Assembly (NCBI GenBank): GCA_000145985.1
Contig: CP002098.1
Span: 998,182 to 1,062,181 of the forward strand
Source: Ignisphaera aggregans DSM 17230
GTDB taxonomy: Archaea > Thermoproteota > Thermoprotei_A > Sulfolobales > Ignisphaeraceae
Length of the DNA stretch: 64,000 bases
Direction of reading: 5' to 3'
Shown: positions 7,998 through 17,315 of the stretch, piece after piece
How positions within the stretch are numbered: position 1 is the first letter of the stretch
Layout of the letters: every line of letters begins with the position of its first letter
Translations under genes and position numbers: made by a program
Notes under the pieces: model-generated
Told to the model about the DNA's origin: nothing
Database searches by the model: none
What the model saw: only the letters and a program-made list of their open reading frames with translations

Positions 7998-9790
7998 ACT
8001 AAATGATGAAATATCTTTGTGATTCTCTGTATTAACACCTTTATCTTTGTCCAGAATCTATTGAGATAAACCATTATAGCCATTGAAATATTCTTAATCC
8101 TCATATTCCAAAGAGCTATCCTGCGTCTTAGATGTCTACGGTATATACCTATCAGCATAGCTATAAACATAGCTGATGAATATGTTATCGCTATAGCCAT
8201 TGGAAAACCTATAGAGTAGACCATATTGTCATAAGTTCTTCTTGTTATAGTTGTTGTAATGGTCTGTGTAGAGAACACAGTATTTGTAGTTGTAGAGGTA
8301 TAGCCAACTACAATATATCTGAGCTGTGTTGCTGTTGTTGTATATGGAAGCACATATGGGATTGAAATAGTTGTATTTCTTAGGAATGTTGTTGCCTCTG
8401 TGAATATCTTTGTCCTCTCTACTGTTGTATAGACTGTAATTGACTGTGGAGTTATTGTCACAGTCTTGGTCTCAGTCTCAGTATATCTCTCAACAATAGT
8501 TGTTGGTATTACTTCTCTTACTGTCTTCTCCACAGTAATTGTATTGTTTATTGCAACTGTTTTTCTCTTCTACAACATGTCTCGTCACAGTTTTTGTAAT
8601 GATTATAAGAATTACAGAATCAGGAATACTGTTAACAGCATATATCGGAAGTGCTTTTATTGAATATATAACCCATCTCTCATTGGTTAAACCTAGAGCT
8701 TCATCATATCTAGCAAAATATATATATTGATACCATCTGAAGCAACCCTACCCCTATAAACATAGCAGCTATAGTCACGACAAGGCAAGACAAATCTATC
8801 TATACGTGTTAGATTCTTGGCATAGGTATCGATTACAGTTCTCCAATAGTCACCCTGTTTAGTTATCCCTATAGCGAATATCGTATTGTTTATATATATA
8901 TCGCTTTGAAATACAGTACATCACTCTTAGTATATCCAATTACGTCCCCCTGTAGAGTTTATAAGAGCTATCCCATTTCCAACAACATATCCATTGCCAT
9001 TCTCATCAAATACAACTGTAGATGCTCCTGCGCCACACAGCCCATCTATGTTTATAGCTTTTACATGTGTTAGATTGGTATCTAGAATCTCTATCCTCCA
9101 ACAAGCGTTGTCTACATCTGGATTATAGTAGTAGCCAACTACCCATAACTGTTTAGTGAAATTGTTATACGTTATTCCAAAAGCCCATGAATCTTCAGGT
9201 GAGGGCTTCCAGCTCTTAGCGTATACAGGAGATAGGATGTCTATTCTCCATTTCTCTACATGCCACTCCATACCTGTTGGAGACATCCCAAACCCAGCTA
9301 TATAGAGATGTTCACCATCGCTATCAACAGAATATGCCCAGCCGCCACCAATTGAAGGAATTGATGTTCTGCTTCTCAACACATTTAAATCTGTGTCAAG
9401 TTCTATAATAAGCCACTGCCAAATACCTGGTGTAGAAACATTTGCTCCCACCACATAGAGTTTTTCGTCAACAAATAGGCATTCAAATGGTATTCCAAAT
9501 CCATAGACCTTCCACGCCTCTAGCTCTCCATCATATTTATACCTCTTCTCAATTCTTATCATAGTATGCTGGGTAGAGTTTCTCGCAACGCCTACAACAT
9601 ATATATAGTCGCCATATATACATGTTGCTGTAGCCCAATCGTTATACATAGATGGATTGATATATCTAACCCAGTTAATATATGTAGCAACATCTCTACT
9701 ACTTGCAAAAGAGATAGATATTCCTACTAGTGATACTATAATCATAATTAGTATAATTAGTAGGGGTACCCCATCTATACACACTTTCAC
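7985..9790 (-). pseudogene. surface-anchored beta-propeller protein with Thr-rich stalk, frameshifted
   Basis: Reading the minus strand from 9790, a signal peptide is followed by repeated WVVGYYY/YIAGFG-type blades of a beta-propeller (about 260 residues), more extracellular sequence with two cysteines, a threonine-rich stalk, one membrane helix and a basic cytoplasmic tail ending at 7985. The frame is lost four times between about 8950 and 8560. Each break lies in a simple repeat and would be mended by removing one repeat unit: a G5 run at about 8946-8950, a TA repeat at about 8890-8900, an AT repeat at about 8717-8727 and an A5 run at about 8559-8565. The two large intact pieces are 8927-9790 and 7985-8533. 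All coding between them is recognisable, so this was a single gene of about 600 codons. The ligand or substrate is unknown. Confidence 0.75.
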
Positions 9791-9933
9791 TAGAGGAAAC
9801 CCTACTATGTTATACTATAATTCAGAACTATATAAGGCTTACGAAGACTATTATAGGGGATGTACAGAGAAGTATATAGATAATCCTTAGTTTGATTAAG
9901 GATATAAGATGTGTGGAGATTTCTATAACAAGG

Positions 9934-10695
9934 TTATTCTATTATTTTTCTAAACCATATTGATGCAAGGATTATAGATGATATAGTAAATGTTATTACT
10001 ATTCCTAGATCTAGTAATATATCTATAGAGCTATTGTATATAAGAAGCCCTCTTAAAACTTCAACTATATATGTCAGAGGGTTTCCTATTGCAATGATTT
10101 TTAGAGCTAGAGGCATTATATCTATGGGGTATAAGGCATTGCTTGTAAAGAATAGTGGCATTGTTATCGCATTTATTATGCCCATAAATCTTTCTCTAGT
10201 TTTTAATAGAGATGCTATGAGTATGGAGAGTGCTGTAAATCCCATACACCCAATTATTAAGACTATAAATGCTATCAAAATGTTTAGGGGGTTGTAACAT
10301 AGTTTAGCACCAATAGCATATGCTATTATAAGTATTATCAATAGCTGTGTAGAGGCTCTTATAGCACCTGCAAGAGCTCTTCCAGTTACAATAACTATTC
10401 TTCTTAGTGGTGTTGTTAATAGTCTTTTGAGTATTCCAGAATCTCTCTCCCATACAAGCATAATTCCATAGGCTAGAGATATGAATACTGCTGATTGCAT
10501 CATTACTCCTGGTGCTATATATGTGGCATAGTTTACACCTATAGGTAGATTCATTCTTGATCCCATTATCTCAGCAAATATTGTTAGCCAGAGGATTGGC
10601 TGTATAGCTCTTGTAAATATCTCTAAAGGGTCATGTCTAAGTCTTCTAAGTTCAAGTTCTGCAAAGGTTATTATTTCTCTAACTATACTCATCAT
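9934..10695 (-). CDS. ABC-2 type exporter permease (DrrB-like)
   Basis: A 253-residue membrane protein with an amphipathic N-terminus and six predicted membrane segments, matching ABC-2 permeases of the daunorubicin-resistance/NodJ type. A central cytoplasmic stretch with WERDSGILKRLLTTPLRR at about 75-95 is typical of the family. It pairs with the ATPase directly upstream, the two genes overlapping by four bases (ATGA). The pair would export a lipid, drug-like molecule or polysaccharide. The substrate is not evident. A GGAGG site lies directly before two adjacent ATG codons, so either could be the start. Confidence 0.9.
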   Translation of the reverse strand: MMSIVREIITFAELELRRLRHDPLEIFTRAIQPILWLTIFAEIMGSRMNLPIGVNYATYIAPGVMMQSAVFISLAYGIMLVWERDSGILKRLLTTPLRRIVIVTGRALAGAIRASTQLLIILIIAYAIGAKLCYNPLNILIAFIVLIIGCMGFTALSILIASLLKTRERFMGIINAITMPLFFTSNALYPIDIMPLALKIIAIGNPLTYIVEVLRGLLIYNSSIDILLDLGIVITFTISSIILASIWFRKIIE

Positions 10696-11711
10696 CCTCC
10701 CCTCCTGATAGCTCTTCTCATAGATCTAACCTCTCCAATCCTACCAAGCTTCTCTGCTTCCTCAATAGTCATACCTGTAAGTTTTATAAAGATTTCATTG
10801 AGTCCAGATCTAGCTATAGTTGCTTCATATACATGTAGACCTGTCTTCTCTAGAACATCAATTAGATTAGGTAGTATTTTTGCAGGTTCTAGAACCTCTA
10901 TGATAATCTCATTATTATTAATCTTAAGTATGCTTCCTATTCCGAGATCCCTAACTATCTTTAGAGCGCTTTCAACTCTATCTACTTTTATAACTATTTT
11001 GTCATAAACCTTAGAGTATTCCTTTAGCTGATTATAATCTCCTTCAGCTATAATTTTACCCCTATTCATTATGGTTATCCTCTCTGCATAGTTTTCTGCT
11101 TCATCCATATAATGAGTGTTGAATATTATTGTTGTTCCATACTCCTTTCTATACTCTAAAATTCTCCTCCAAACAATTTCCCTAGCTCTAGGATCTAAAC
11201 CTATTGTAGGTTCATCTAGGAATAGTATTCTAGGTCTAAGCATTAATGCTATAGCTATTTCTAATCTACGAATCATACCTCCTGAATATGTTCTAACAAG
11301 TCTATTCCTATCCTCATAGAGCCCCATAAACTCTAGAGCTTCATTTATAACCCTTTCTCTTAGAGATCCTTGAATACCATATAGCTTAGCATATATAAGA
11401 AGATTTTCATATCCAGTGAGATCAGTCCATACAGAAAATTCCTGTGGAACATAACCTATTAGCTCCCTAACCTTCTGACCCTCTCTAACAACATCATACC
11501 CAAGGATGCAAGCATATCCAGATGTTGGTGGTATTTGTGTAGTTAGTATCCTCATAAGAGTTGTCTTACCAGCACCATTAGGACCTAAAATAGCTCTAAT
11601 CTCTCCAACATTAACAGAAAGACTTACACCATCGAGAGCTCTTATAACTCCATTATAAACTTTAACTATATCTCTAGCCTCAACAGCTAGAACATCATTG
11701 CTATTAACCAT
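10692..11711 (-). CDS. ABC exporter ATP-binding protein (DrrA-like)
   Basis: A 339-residue ATPase with Walker A GPNGAGKT at residues 43-50, signature YSGGM at about 142-146, Walker B ILFLDEP at about 162-168 and a following switch histidine (FNTHYMDEAE). After the ATPase domain of about 220 residues there is the extra C-terminal regulatory domain (DUF4162-like) found in DrrA-type exporters. It is translationally coupled to the permease downstream. The gene is divergent from the GH51 glycosidase with about 120 bases between coding starts, which must hold both promoters. Confidence 0.93.
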   Translation of the reverse strand: MVNSNDVLAVEARDIVKVYNGVIRALDGVSLSVNVGEIRAILGPNGAGKTTLMRILTTQIPPTSGYACILGYDVVREGQKVRELIGYVPQEFSVWTDLTGYENLLIYAKLYGIQGSLRERVINEALEFMGLYEDRNRLVRTYSGGMIRRLEIAIALMLRPRILFLDEPTIGLDPRAREIVWRRILEYRKEYGTTIIFNTHYMDEAENYAERITIMNRGKIIAEGDYNQLKEYSKVYDKIVIKVDRVESALKIVRDLGIGSILKINNNEIIIEVLEPAKILPNLIDVLEKTGLHVYEATIARSGLNEIFIKLTGMTIEEAEKLGRIGEVRSMRRAIRRGG

Positions 11712-11828
11712 TGTATTACGCCTATAAGGGTTTGGAGCCCTATCACTACTTATAAACTTAGTTTGTATTCATTTATACACCATAATCTATTTTTAAGTGC
11801 TTCAAAAGTAGTGTATATAGGTGTATGT

Positions 11829-13298
11829 ATGTTTCGTGGAAGTATATTTGTAGATCCATTCATATCTATAGGTCGTATAAGTAGAAGGATATATGGGCAC
11901 TTCATTGAGCACTGGGGCAGGTGTATCTATGGAGGTATATGGGTTGGTCCTAACAGCTCTATCCCAAATATAAATGGCTTTAGAAAGGATGTTATAGAGG
12001 CTGTAAGAGGGATAAGAGCATCTATAGTTAGATGGCCAGGTGGAAACTTCTCCTCACAATATCACTGGCTTGATGGTATTGGCCCTAGAGAGAATAGGCC
12101 TAGAAAACTCAATCTAGCTTGGATTACTAAAGAGGGTGCAGAGATAGAAATAAATGAGTTTGGTACTGATGAATATATAGAGTGGGTTAGACTCATAGGT
12201 GCAGAGCCCTTTATAGTTGTCAACATGGGTAATGGCTCACCCGAGGAGGCTGCTAACTGGGTAGAATATTGTAACTCTTCTAAAGATACATATTTTGCTA
12301 GACTTAGGGTAAAATATGGGCATAGAGAACCCTATAACGTGAAGATATGGGGTCTTGGCAATGAGCAGTGGGGTTGGTGGCAGGTAGGTTTTACACTTAG
12401 TGGAGAGGAATATGGTAGAAGGGCTCTGGAATTTGCTAATGAGATGAAAAGAGTTGATCCATCGATAGAACTTGTAGCAGTGGGTCATGATGAAGATATG
12501 GAGTGGAATATAGATATGCTGAAGATGCTTAAGGACTATATAGACTATTTATCTATACATACATATATATGGCCAGAGAACTATAGCTATGAAGATTTTG
12601 TAGCTACATCTCTCCTAATAGAGGATAAGATTAGAGCGGTATATAGCACTATTGTATATGCCAAGAATAGATATGGTATTAAAAAGGATATAAAGATAGC
12701 ATATGACGAATGGAATGTATGGTATCCAGAAGCAAGAGATTATCCATATATACAGATAACAAGTGTAAAAGATGCTGTATGGACAGCTCTATTCCTAAAT
12801 ACTCTACATAAATATTCAGACCATGTCAAAATAGCTAATTTTGCACAACTTGTAAACTCTATAGCTCTTATAATAGCTAGAGATGATGGGTCATTACTTC
12901 TAACACCACAGTATTTAGTATTTAAGCTGTATACCATGCACAATGCTAGAGATGTTGTTAAAACAGTTGTAGAATCACCATCGTATATATCTGAAAAGCT
13001 GGGAAAAGTTGTTGATTATATAGATGTATCTACCCTTAGAGAAGATAACATACTATACATCTATATAGTCAATAGATCTAGAGATGAGGAGGCAGAAATA
13101 GATGTACACATAAAGAATTTGACTCCAAAAGCAGTTGAACATCTATATATAGCAGGAAGGTCTATAGACGATAAAAATACATTTGATAATCCTAACAATG
13201 TAGAGATAGAGAATAATAAAGAGTTCAGCATCCTAGGCAACACAATTAATGTTAAGCTCAAACCACACTCTATCAACATGTTAAAGATATATACATGA
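11829..13298 (+). CDS. abfA: GH51 alpha-L-arabinofuranosidase
   Basis: A glycoside hydrolase of family 51 that removes L-arabinofuranosyl side chains from arabinan or arabinoxylan by a retaining mechanism. From the ATG at 11829 the protein has about 489 residues. The acid/base glutamate is E179 in GLGNEQWGW and the nucleophile is E294 in YDEWNVWY. The N-terminal HFIEHWGRCIYGG and VRWPGGNF motifs are also typical. A C-terminal beta-sandwich follows the TIM barrel. No signal peptide is visible, so it acts on imported oligosaccharides. The chosen start follows a GGTG by five bases. An in-frame ATG at 11763 would add 22 residues lacking family character. DeoC downstream is on the other strand. 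Confidence 0.92.
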   Translation: MFRGSIFVDPFISIGRISRRIYGHFIEHWGRCIYGGIWVGPNSSIPNINGFRKDVIEAVRGIRASIVRWPGGNFSSQYHWLDGIGPRENRPRKLNLAWITKEGAEIEINEFGTDEYIEWVRLIGAEPFIVVNMGNGSPEEAANWVEYCNSSKDTYFARLRVKYGHREPYNVKIWGLGNEQWGWWQVGFTLSGEEYGRRALEFANEMKRVDPSIELVAVGHDEDMEWNIDMLKMLKDYIDYLSIHTYIWPENYSYEDFVATSLLIEDKIRAVYSTIVYAKNRYGIKKDIKIAYDEWNVWYPEARDYPYIQITSVKDAVWTALFLNTLHKYSDHVKIANFAQLVNSIALIIARDDGSLLLTPQYLVFKLYTMHNARDVVKTVVESPSYISEKLGKVVDYIDVSTLREDNILYIYIVNRSRDEEAEIDVHIKNLTPKAVEHLYIAGRSIDDKNTFDNPNNVEIENNKEFSILGNTINVKLKPHSINMLKIYT

Positions 13299-13338
13299 CA
13301 TATATTTTCTATGGAGCAGTTCTATCACCTTGGTAAAT

Positions 13339-14064
13339 CTATCTAATGCTATTCCTAAGATTTTTAAACTCATTAAATATTTGAACAGCAGAACTTGTAC
13401 CAATTCTCTCTGCTCCAAGGAATATCATAATAATGGCTTCAATTGCATGTCTTATACCTCCAGCCGCCTTAATCTTTATTCTACCCCTTGCAACTCTAGC
13501 CAATAACTCAATATCGTGTATAGATGTTGCTCCAAAGAAACCTGTAGCTGTTTTAACAAAATCTGCTCCTCCACTAATTACAATTTCTGTTGCTCTAATC
13601 TTCTCTTCATCTGCTAGTAGTGGTGTCTCTATAATTACCTTTAATATAGCTCCATAACTCTTAACAATATCTCTCATCTGGCTAATCTCTTCTTCAACAT
13701 ATTGATATTCTTTATCTCTAAATGCCTGGAGATTCATAACCATATCAATTTCTTTCACCCCTAGACTAAGAAGTTCCTCTGCCTCGCTAAGCTTTGCCTT
13801 AATTGTTTGGAACCCCATGGGAAAACCTACTACAGATCCTATAGATATATCTTCGGATAGTCTATTCCTCAAAACAAACTTTGCATGGTAGGGCGAGAGA
13901 AATAGGTTTTTAAATCCATATATCCTTGTATCCTCTACATACCTCTTAACAATATCTAGAGAAACATCTTGTTTCAATAATGTATTGTCTATAAGCTCTG
14001 CGAACTGCTTCTCACTGAATCTCTTTATGAATTCATAGATCATATCGTTTATGGTGATAACCAA
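13339..14064 (-). CDS. deoC: deoxyribose-phosphate aldolase
   Basis: Class I aldolase that cleaves 2-deoxyribose-5-phosphate to glyceraldehyde-3-phosphate and acetaldehyde. It shows VVGFPMGFQ, KEIDMVMN, KVIIETP with the second active lysine (about K142) and FVKTATGF with the Schiff-base lysine (about K171). The 241-residue length is normal with a short N-terminal extension. The TTG start at 14064 is supported by GAGGAG seven bases upstream. The gene follows Hsp20 with ten bases between them and may be co-transcribed with it. Confidence 0.93.
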   Translation of the reverse strand: MVITINDMIYEFIKRFSEKQFAELIDNTLLKQDVSLDIVKRYVEDTRIYGFKNLFLSPYHAKFVLRNRLSEDISIGSVVGFPMGFQTIKAKLSEAEELLSLGVKEIDMVMNLQAFRDKEYQYVEEEISQMRDIVKSYGAILKVIIETPLLADEEKIRATEIVISGGADFVKTATGFFGATSIHDIELLARVARGRIKIKAAGGIRHAIEAIIMIFLGAERIGTSSAVQIFNEFKNLRNSIR

Positions 14065-14074
14065 TAAAATCTCC

Positions 14075-14530
14075 TCATTTGAATATAACGATTTCTACAA
14101 CACCCTTCTTAGCTCTTATCCTAACATTATTTGGATCTGGTGTAAATGGTAGTGTTATAGCTGTTTTATACTCTGATACCTCTACACCCCTATATCTATT
14201 GGACCAATCCTCAAGATTTATCTTAGATTTTAACTTAGCTGAGATATACATGATATTTCCACTAAATTTTACATCTAGAGTTCCAGTAGCTGAATATGGA
14301 AGATCTAGATATATAACAATTCTATCGCCTAAATCTCTCATAGTGTATAAAGGTTCTATAGTTTCTCCATGTATTCTAGGAGCTTCATATGAATACCAAG
14401 ACGGTCTTATGGATGTAAATGTTCTCTCAATCTCTCTACTAATCCTCTGAACCTCTCTTATCATCTCACTCTCAAGATCCTTTAATCTCTTCTCAAATCT
14501 CTTAAAGAATTCATCTATTACATCACTCAT
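14075..14530 (-). CDS. Hsp20/alpha-crystallin-like small heat shock protein
   Basis: A 151-residue protein. An N-terminal 45-residue charged helix (KRFEKRLKDLESEM) may help oligomerisation. Then comes an alpha-crystallin domain with IVIYLDLPYS, a beta-strand array, and the closing ITLPFTPDPNNVRIRAKKGVVEI that matches the family's LP..VD....A...NGVL pattern. Small heat shock proteins hold unfolding proteins in an ATP-independent way. The C-terminal IXI tail motif is not clear. It lies between the PAC2-family gene and deoC on the same strand. The start ATG follows GGTG by five bases. Confidence 0.82.
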   Translation of the reverse strand: MSDVIDEFFKRFEKRLKDLESEMIREVQRISREIERTFTSIRPSWYSYEAPRIHGETIEPLYTMRDLGDRIVIYLDLPYSATGTLDVKFSGNIMYISAKLKSKINLEDWSNRYRGVEVSEYKTAITLPFTPDPNNVRIRAKKGVVEIVIFK

Positions 14531-14539
14531 TATCTCACC

Positions 14540-15310
14540 CTATGTATATAGAGGTACACTATATTCAACTCCTCTTCTAATCTGTTCAAAGGACTGCATA
14601 AGATTCCTCATATGTTCTCTAGCTCTCATCTTTATAATCTCTGCCTGCTCCAAAAGCTTATCTACATCTATCTGTACATTTAGAACTCTTCCTAAACTCA
14701 ATAGAACTTTTGCTGCAGCTTCAGGATCAGGAAACTCTAGAAATGATTCTGACATTAGTAGTGCTCCCAATATACGTTTTCTGAAAATCTCCTTTATAAA
14801 AGTGGCATAAGGCCCTGATAAAATCCCATTTTCAAGCATTTTTATACCACTTTCACTAAATATCTTCTTCATCTCATCGAAAGGAGATATGAAATATGTT
14901 GAGAGATCCTCAACATCAATTCTATTATGTATCGGCAATCCAGTGATACCGATTAACTGATCAACACCTCTTAATCTAGCATAATCAATAACAGCACTAA
15001 CAAACTTTGTAGAGACATCTATTGGTAGAGAAATCTCTGTATAGACAACCATAATCCTATCCCTTGCAAAAATCCTTATAGGAGGTCTTGGAATACCCCT
15101 ATGTATAATCATTATTGGCTGAAGATATGGTGAATCAACACCTCCTATCTCATCAAGCCCCATCTTATTGATCATATAAGATGCCGCTATAACCCCTACT
15201 AAACCAGCATCAGGAAGAGCTAATACCATAGTACTTGGTCTATTTAATGAAAAGCTCTTATATTCAATAAATGTAAATCCATCTATTAATTCCTCTCTAA
15301 ATATCTCCAT
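14540..15310 (-). CDS. PAC2-family protein (proteasome assembly chaperone-like)
   Basis: A 256-residue protein with PF09754 (PAC2) features: an N-terminal strand region with LALPDAGLVGVIAASY, a central segment reading GGVDSPYLQPIMIIH and GITGLPIH, and a C-terminal helical part. Archaeal PAC2/PbaA homologues bind the C-termini of proteasome-like assemblies, and some assist proteasome assembly. The exact role here is not proven. It starts the PAC2-Hsp20-DeoC run on the minus strand. The protein-quality theme of PAC2 and Hsp20 is suggestive, but no proteasome gene is in the window. Confidence 0.85.
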   Translation of the reverse strand: MEIFREELIDGFTFIEYKSFSLNRPSTMVLALPDAGLVGVIAASYMINKMGLDEIGGVDSPYLQPIMIIHRGIPRPPIRIFARDRIMVVYTEISLPIDVSTKFVSAVIDYARLRGVDQLIGITGLPIHNRIDVEDLSTYFISPFDEMKKIFSESGIKMLENGILSGPYATFIKEIFRKRILGALLMSESFLEFPDPEAAAKVLLSLGRVLNVQIDVDKLLEQAEIIKMRAREHMRNLMQSFEQIRRGVEYSVPLYT

Positions 15311-15559
15311 AGATAATCACTATATAGACTACCTAGATCAAGTTTATAAATCTATAATATCATATCACGTTATGGCTAATCCTATCTATATCTTATACTT
15401 GGGAATTAGTTATCCAATATTGGTATAGCCAAACGAATTTGTATAATGTCTTTTTACATATTCTTACAGTATTTATAGATATAAGCTTATATATCTCTTC
15501 CAATCTATGAATATAAATAATGTCTCTCATCTATCTATTGATATTATGGGGTAGATAAT

Positions 15560-16498
15560 ATGGCCAAGGGTAGTGAAGCTCAATATACCTGGCCTAAGTA
15601 TGTATGGATGAATGGATCTATTGTTAGGTGGGAAGAGGCTAAGGTTCATGTATTTGTCCATGGTCTTCACTATGGGACAGGGGTCTTTGAAGGAATAAGG
15701 GGGTACTATGATGGTGGATATATGAGGATATTTAGACTTGATGATCATTTTAAGAGGCTTTTTAGATCTGCAAAGATACTGCATATGGATATTCCATATA
15801 CTCTTGAAGATCTTGTAAAAGCAACTATAGATCTTGTAAAAATCAATCAATTTAAAAATGATATATATATAAGGCCCATTGCTTTTAGGGGTCTGGGGAG
15901 CTTTGGTCTAAGAGCTAAGAACCCTGTGGATGTTGCTATAATAGCTCTAGAGTTTGGCAAGTACCTTAAGCCTGATGGTATAAAATGTACTATTTCCTCG
16001 TGGAGAAAGCCTAGCCCAGATTCAGTGCCTATCTATGCAAAGCTTACAGGGATGTATGTTCTATACCATTTAGCTTCCATTGAAGCAGCTCTTCACGGAT
16101 ATGATGAAGCTATACTACTTGATAGCGAGGGATATGTTGCTGAGGGTTCTGGAGAGAATATATTTATAGTTAAGAATGAGACTCTAATAACACCTCCAGT
16201 ATATGATGATATATTAGAGGGGATAACACGTAATACCGTTATTACCCTAGCTAAAGAGGAGCTTGGGCTACAGGTAGTTGAGCGTAGGATAAGGCGTGAA
16301 GAGCTATATACATGTGATGAAGCATTCTTTACAGGTACAGCAGCTGAGGTAACACCTATTATAGAGATAGATGGTAGAGTTATTGGAGATGGCAGGATTG
16401 GGAGGATAACAAGGAAAATAATTGATCTTTATAGACAGGTAGTTCTCGGAAGAATTAAGAAGTATGAGAATTGGATTACAAGTATAGCTATAGAATAA
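15560..16498 (+). CDS. ilvE: branched-chain amino acid aminotransferase
   Basis: A class IV PLP aminotransferase of 312 residues that interconverts Leu, Ile and Val with their 2-oxo acids. It shows HGLHYGTGVFEGIRGY near the N-terminus, the PLP lysine in AKLTGMY at about residue 161, then the typical GYVAEGSGENIF and EVTPIIEIDGR motifs. D-amino-acid aminotransferase and ADC lyase share the fold, but the overall pattern is that of IlvE. It is preceded by a 249-base gap with no gene, which should hold its promoter, and is followed by MobB after 45 bases. Confidence 0.94.
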   Translation: MAKGSEAQYTWPKYVWMNGSIVRWEEAKVHVFVHGLHYGTGVFEGIRGYYDGGYMRIFRLDDHFKRLFRSAKILHMDIPYTLEDLVKATIDLVKINQFKNDIYIRPIAFRGLGSFGLRAKNPVDVAIIALEFGKYLKPDGIKCTISSWRKPSPDSVPIYAKLTGMYVLYHLASIEAALHGYDEAILLDSEGYVAEGSGENIFIVKNETLITPPVYDDILEGITRNTVITLAKEELGLQVVERRIRREELYTCDEAFFTGTAAEVTPIIEIDGRVIGDGRIGRITRKIIDLYRQVVLGRIKKYENWITSIAIE

Positions 16499-16543
16499 CT
16501 CTTTTTATATAGTTTTTCAGCATATATCTCTGGGGCCATAGAT

Positions 16544-17287
16544 TTGAAGCCCTATGTAGTTAGATTCATATCTTATGAATCTGGTAGGGGTAAGACAAAA
16601 GCTCTTGTATATATAGCTCAAAGACTCATCTCTAAGGGCTATAAGGTTTCAGTAATTAAGCATGCTTTTCATGGAATTGATATAGAGGATAAGGATAGCC
16701 ATATATTTATCCTAAATAGTGTTGAAGAGGTTGTTGTATCCTCTAGAGATATAGGGGTTCTATATATAAATAGATGGGTAGATTCTCTAGAAAAAGCATT
16801 AACTATTACTACAAATCCTATAGTACTTGTAGAAGGTTTTAGAGAGAGTGAGATAGGAGATGTAATAGCTATTGCCATGGACTGTAAAGAACTTGAGAAT
16901 CTGGTGAAGTATAAACCGTTGCTAGCAATTCTATGGAATAAAGATAAATGCTATAGCGATATAAGACTCTACGACTTTAATGAACTTGACGAGGTTGCTG
17001 AGGTTATTGAGAATAGAGCTGTTGAATGCATACTTAACCAACTACCTAAAACTAACTGTGGTTTCTGTGGATATTCAACATGTAGAGAGTTTTCATATGC
17101 ATATCTAAGGGTATATATAAGGATGTGTCCAACAATCTCAGATATAAGACTCATGGTTAACGATATTGATATACCTATGAATCCATTTGTTAAAAATATG
17201 CTGTTCTCACTAGTTCAAGGCTTTCTCAATTCTTTAAAGAATGTGCCAAGAGATAGAAGAAGGATATCTATAGAGATAAAGCTTTAA
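16544..17287 (+). CDS. MobB-like P-loop protein fused to a 4Fe-4S domain
   Basis: The N-terminal 150 residues resemble MobB, the GTP-binding helper of molybdenum-cofactor guanylation, with P-loop SYESGRGKTK at about 10-19 and the following KVSVIKHAFHGID segment. The P-loop is slightly altered from GxxxxGKT. The C-terminal part carries NCGFCGYSTCREF and a later CPT, a four-cysteine signature (CX2CX4C...C) of the Fe-S domain PF04060. The fusion suggests cofactor handling for a molybdenum or tungsten enzyme. A molybdopterin oxidoreductase is encoded at about 59-60.9 kb. The start is a TTG at 16544. No close Mo-cofactor gene neighbours are present. Confidence 0.82.
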   Translation: MKPYVVRFISYESGRGKTKALVYIAQRLISKGYKVSVIKHAFHGIDIEDKDSHIFILNSVEEVVVSSRDIGVLYINRWVDSLEKALTITTNPIVLVEGFRESEIGDVIAIAMDCKELENLVKYKPLLAILWNKDKCYSDIRLYDFNELDEVAEVIENRAVECILNQLPKTNCGFCGYSTCREFSYAYLRVYIRMCPTISDIRLMVNDIDIPMNPFVKNMLFSLVQGFLNSLKNVPRDRRRISIEIKL

Positions 17288-17315
17288 CAATAGATATATC
17301 TCTGTTATGTCTTTA

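Noticed and set aside
8466-8730. Plus-strand open frames of about 65 codons in the 8.5 kb region
   Set aside because: They are opposite the broken surface protein, whose minus-strand coding signal is much stronger.
15311-15559. 18-codon frame from the ATG near 15373 before ilvE as a leader peptide
   Set aside because: It contains only one branched-chain-rich stretch, has no ribosome site and no terminator/antiterminator; leader attenuation is not expected in archaea.
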